From Selenomonadaceae bacterium (GTDB taxonomy: Bacteria; Bacillota; Negativicutes; Selenomonadales; Selenomonadaceae): 64,000 bases of DNA. Below, one piece after another: positions 63,232 through 64,000 of this stretch. The translations under genes and the position numbers were made by a program. The stretch is from positions 34,081 through 98,080 of the forward strand of contig JAFXTD010000062.1 in NCBI GenBank assembly GCA_017535925.1. The letters run 5' to 3'. Each line of letters begins with the position of its first letter. Position 1 is the stretch's first letter. The notes below the pieces were generated by a model, which saw only the letters and a list, made by a program, of their open reading frames with translations, was not told the DNA's origin and ran no database searches.

Positions 63232-63639
63232 TTAAACTTTTAAATTCAATTCTTTTTCCAAATGCGTTTCGGCTAATTTTTTTTCGACACGTAAGACCAA
63301 ATCGGCGGGCATGAAAGGCTTTTTAATGCAGTCTTTCACACCGAGTGTTCCGACTTTTTGTATGTCGTCTATGTCGCCCGAAGCCGTCAACATCATTACG
63401 GGAACCTCTTTTATCTGCGCGTCGCCGCGAATTTCTTGCAACATTTCTATTCCGTCGAAGTCCGGCATCATTATATCCAACAGAACCAAATTCACATGAT
63501 GATTTTTTAAAATTTCCAGACCTTCGACGCCGTTATCTGCAACGAGTACTTTGCACGGCAATTTTTTTTCAAGAATCATTTTTGCGATTTGCAAATTCAT
63601 TTCGTCATCGTCAATCACCAAAATAATTTTCTCCCGCAT
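63232..63639 (-). CDS. Single-domain response regulator (CheY-like receiver)
   Basis: Predicted 135 residues from ATG 63639 with AGGAGG 6 bases upstream. The receiver fold is complete: acidic pocket VIDDDEMN, phosphorylated Asp in LVLLDIMMPD, Thr in MMLTASGD and Lys in IKKPFMP. There is no output domain, so it acts by protein contact. No histidine kinase is adjacent; it converges with rep and its promoter side faces the IS element. Partners are unknown. Confidence 0.88.
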   Translation of the reverse strand: MREKIILVIDDDEMNLQIAKMILEKKLPCKVLVADNGVEGLEILKNHHVNLVLLDIMMPDFDGIEMLQEIRGDAQIKEVPVMMLTASGDIDDIQKVGTLGVKDCIKKPFMPADLVLRVEKKLAETHLEKELNLKV

Positions 63640-63699
63640 GATTTTCCTCCTGTTATATAAAAGTGTATTGAAATTCGAAAGGGTTTTGAAAAAATCCAA

Positions 63700-63862
63700 G
63701 AGGACAGGTTTCTTCTTTTCCTCCTTGTGGCACTGTCCACTTCATTTAGAGTGAAGATTCTGACCTGCGGATTCTCAATAATGAGCCGGCTGAAGTTATG
63801 TCTTCTCATCGCTGAACAGGTTTTGAGCCGCACTAGTCAGAGCGTCCGAAAAGGTGGTTTTA
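63700..63862 (+). ncRNA. Putative bridge RNA region of the IS110 element
   Basis: The non-coding bases before the transposase can fold: GGACAG (63702-63707) with CTGTCC (63733-63738), CTTCA with TGAAG (63740-63756), and CTCA with TGAG (63774-63785). IS110-group elements such as IS621 encode a structured bridge RNA here that pairs with donor and target DNA. The exact ends and loops are not determined; this rests on position and hairpins. Confidence 0.45.
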
Positions 63863-64000
63863 ATGTACATAGTCGGTATTGATATTGCCAAACGTTTTCA
63901 CGAAGCCGCTATCATCGATTCTAGCGGCAAAGTTATCATCAAGCGAATTCGCTTTGCCAACTCTCACACTGGTTTTCTCAAACTCATGGAAGCGGTTAGA
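63863..64000 (+). mobile_element. IS110-family transposase, 5' part (runs off the window)
   Basis: ATG 63863 behind AAGGTGG gives 46 codons to the window end. MYIVGIDIAKRFHEAAIID and GFLKLMEAV are the start of the RuvC-like DEDD domain of IS110 transposases, with the first catalytic Asp in GIDIAK. These recombinases insert without terminal inverted repeats, guided by a bridge RNA. The left end of the element lies somewhere between the response regulator and this gene; it cannot be placed by inverted repeats. Confidence 0.85.

Overview
The window reads as the chromosome of an anaerobic, probably diderm member of the Bacillota; class Negativicutes (Selenomonas-like) is the best guess. Reasons are an electron-confurcating lactate oxidation operon (EtfB, EtfA, FAD-lactate dehydrogenase, lactate racemase), a split archaeal-type glutamate synthase next to glutamine synthetase, Bacillota-like ribosome binding sites with some GTG/TTG starts, giant RTX-like repeat proteins and several small exported LPP20-like proteins. 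The taxonomic call is inference; no rRNA, tRNA or CRISPR array was seen.

Layout. 1-6659 (+): nitrogen assimilation: the end of glutamine synthetase, a glutamate synthase split into amidotransferase, FMN and GXGXG-GltD pieces, and a chloramphenicol-acetyltransferase-like gene inside the operon. A frameshifted flavodoxin-type reductase follows. 7521-12284 (+): lactate operon with a clear promoter. 12294-27633 (-): a 4,539-residue RTX/GLUG repeat protein with nine 93-residue tandem repeats, and an exported TPR protein downstream. 27841-30234 (+): a divergent CAP-domain/RTX protein sharing a repeat module with the giant. 30278-36821 (-): a six-gene signalling operon (three LPP20-like exported proteins, CHASE2 adenylate cyclase, metallo-beta-lactamase-fold hydrolase, GAF-GGDEF protein) behind one strong promoter.

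36934-52101 is the accessory region and the most interesting part. A DnaB-like ATPase is translationally coupled to a PAS-GGDEF protein on the minus strand. Divergent from it is a two-gene plus-strand operon: a 501-residue helical protein and a 1,202-residue protein kinase / NB-ARC ATPase / TPR fusion. Convergent with that is a three-gene minus-strand operon with its own promoter: a 463-residue unknown protein, a 1,404-residue P-loop ATPase resembling BrxC/PglY, and a PglZ-like protein. Kinase, PglY-like ATPase and PglZ recall the Pgl/BREX phage-defence systems, but no methyltransferase, Lon-like protease or helicase of the known types is present. This is my candidate for an undescribed system.

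52198-58302 (-): M15 peptidase plus a complete OppABCDF peptide importer, all overlapping head to tail. 58384-59676 (+): a serine beta-lactamase-like hydrolase. 59677-60109 is an AT-rich non-coding stretch with direct repeats at the promoter of a plasmid-type Rep_3 initiator carrying an unusual 750-residue C-terminal extension. A receiver-only response regulator follows, and the window ends inside an IS110-family transposase whose 5' non-coding region has hairpins fitting a bridge RNA.
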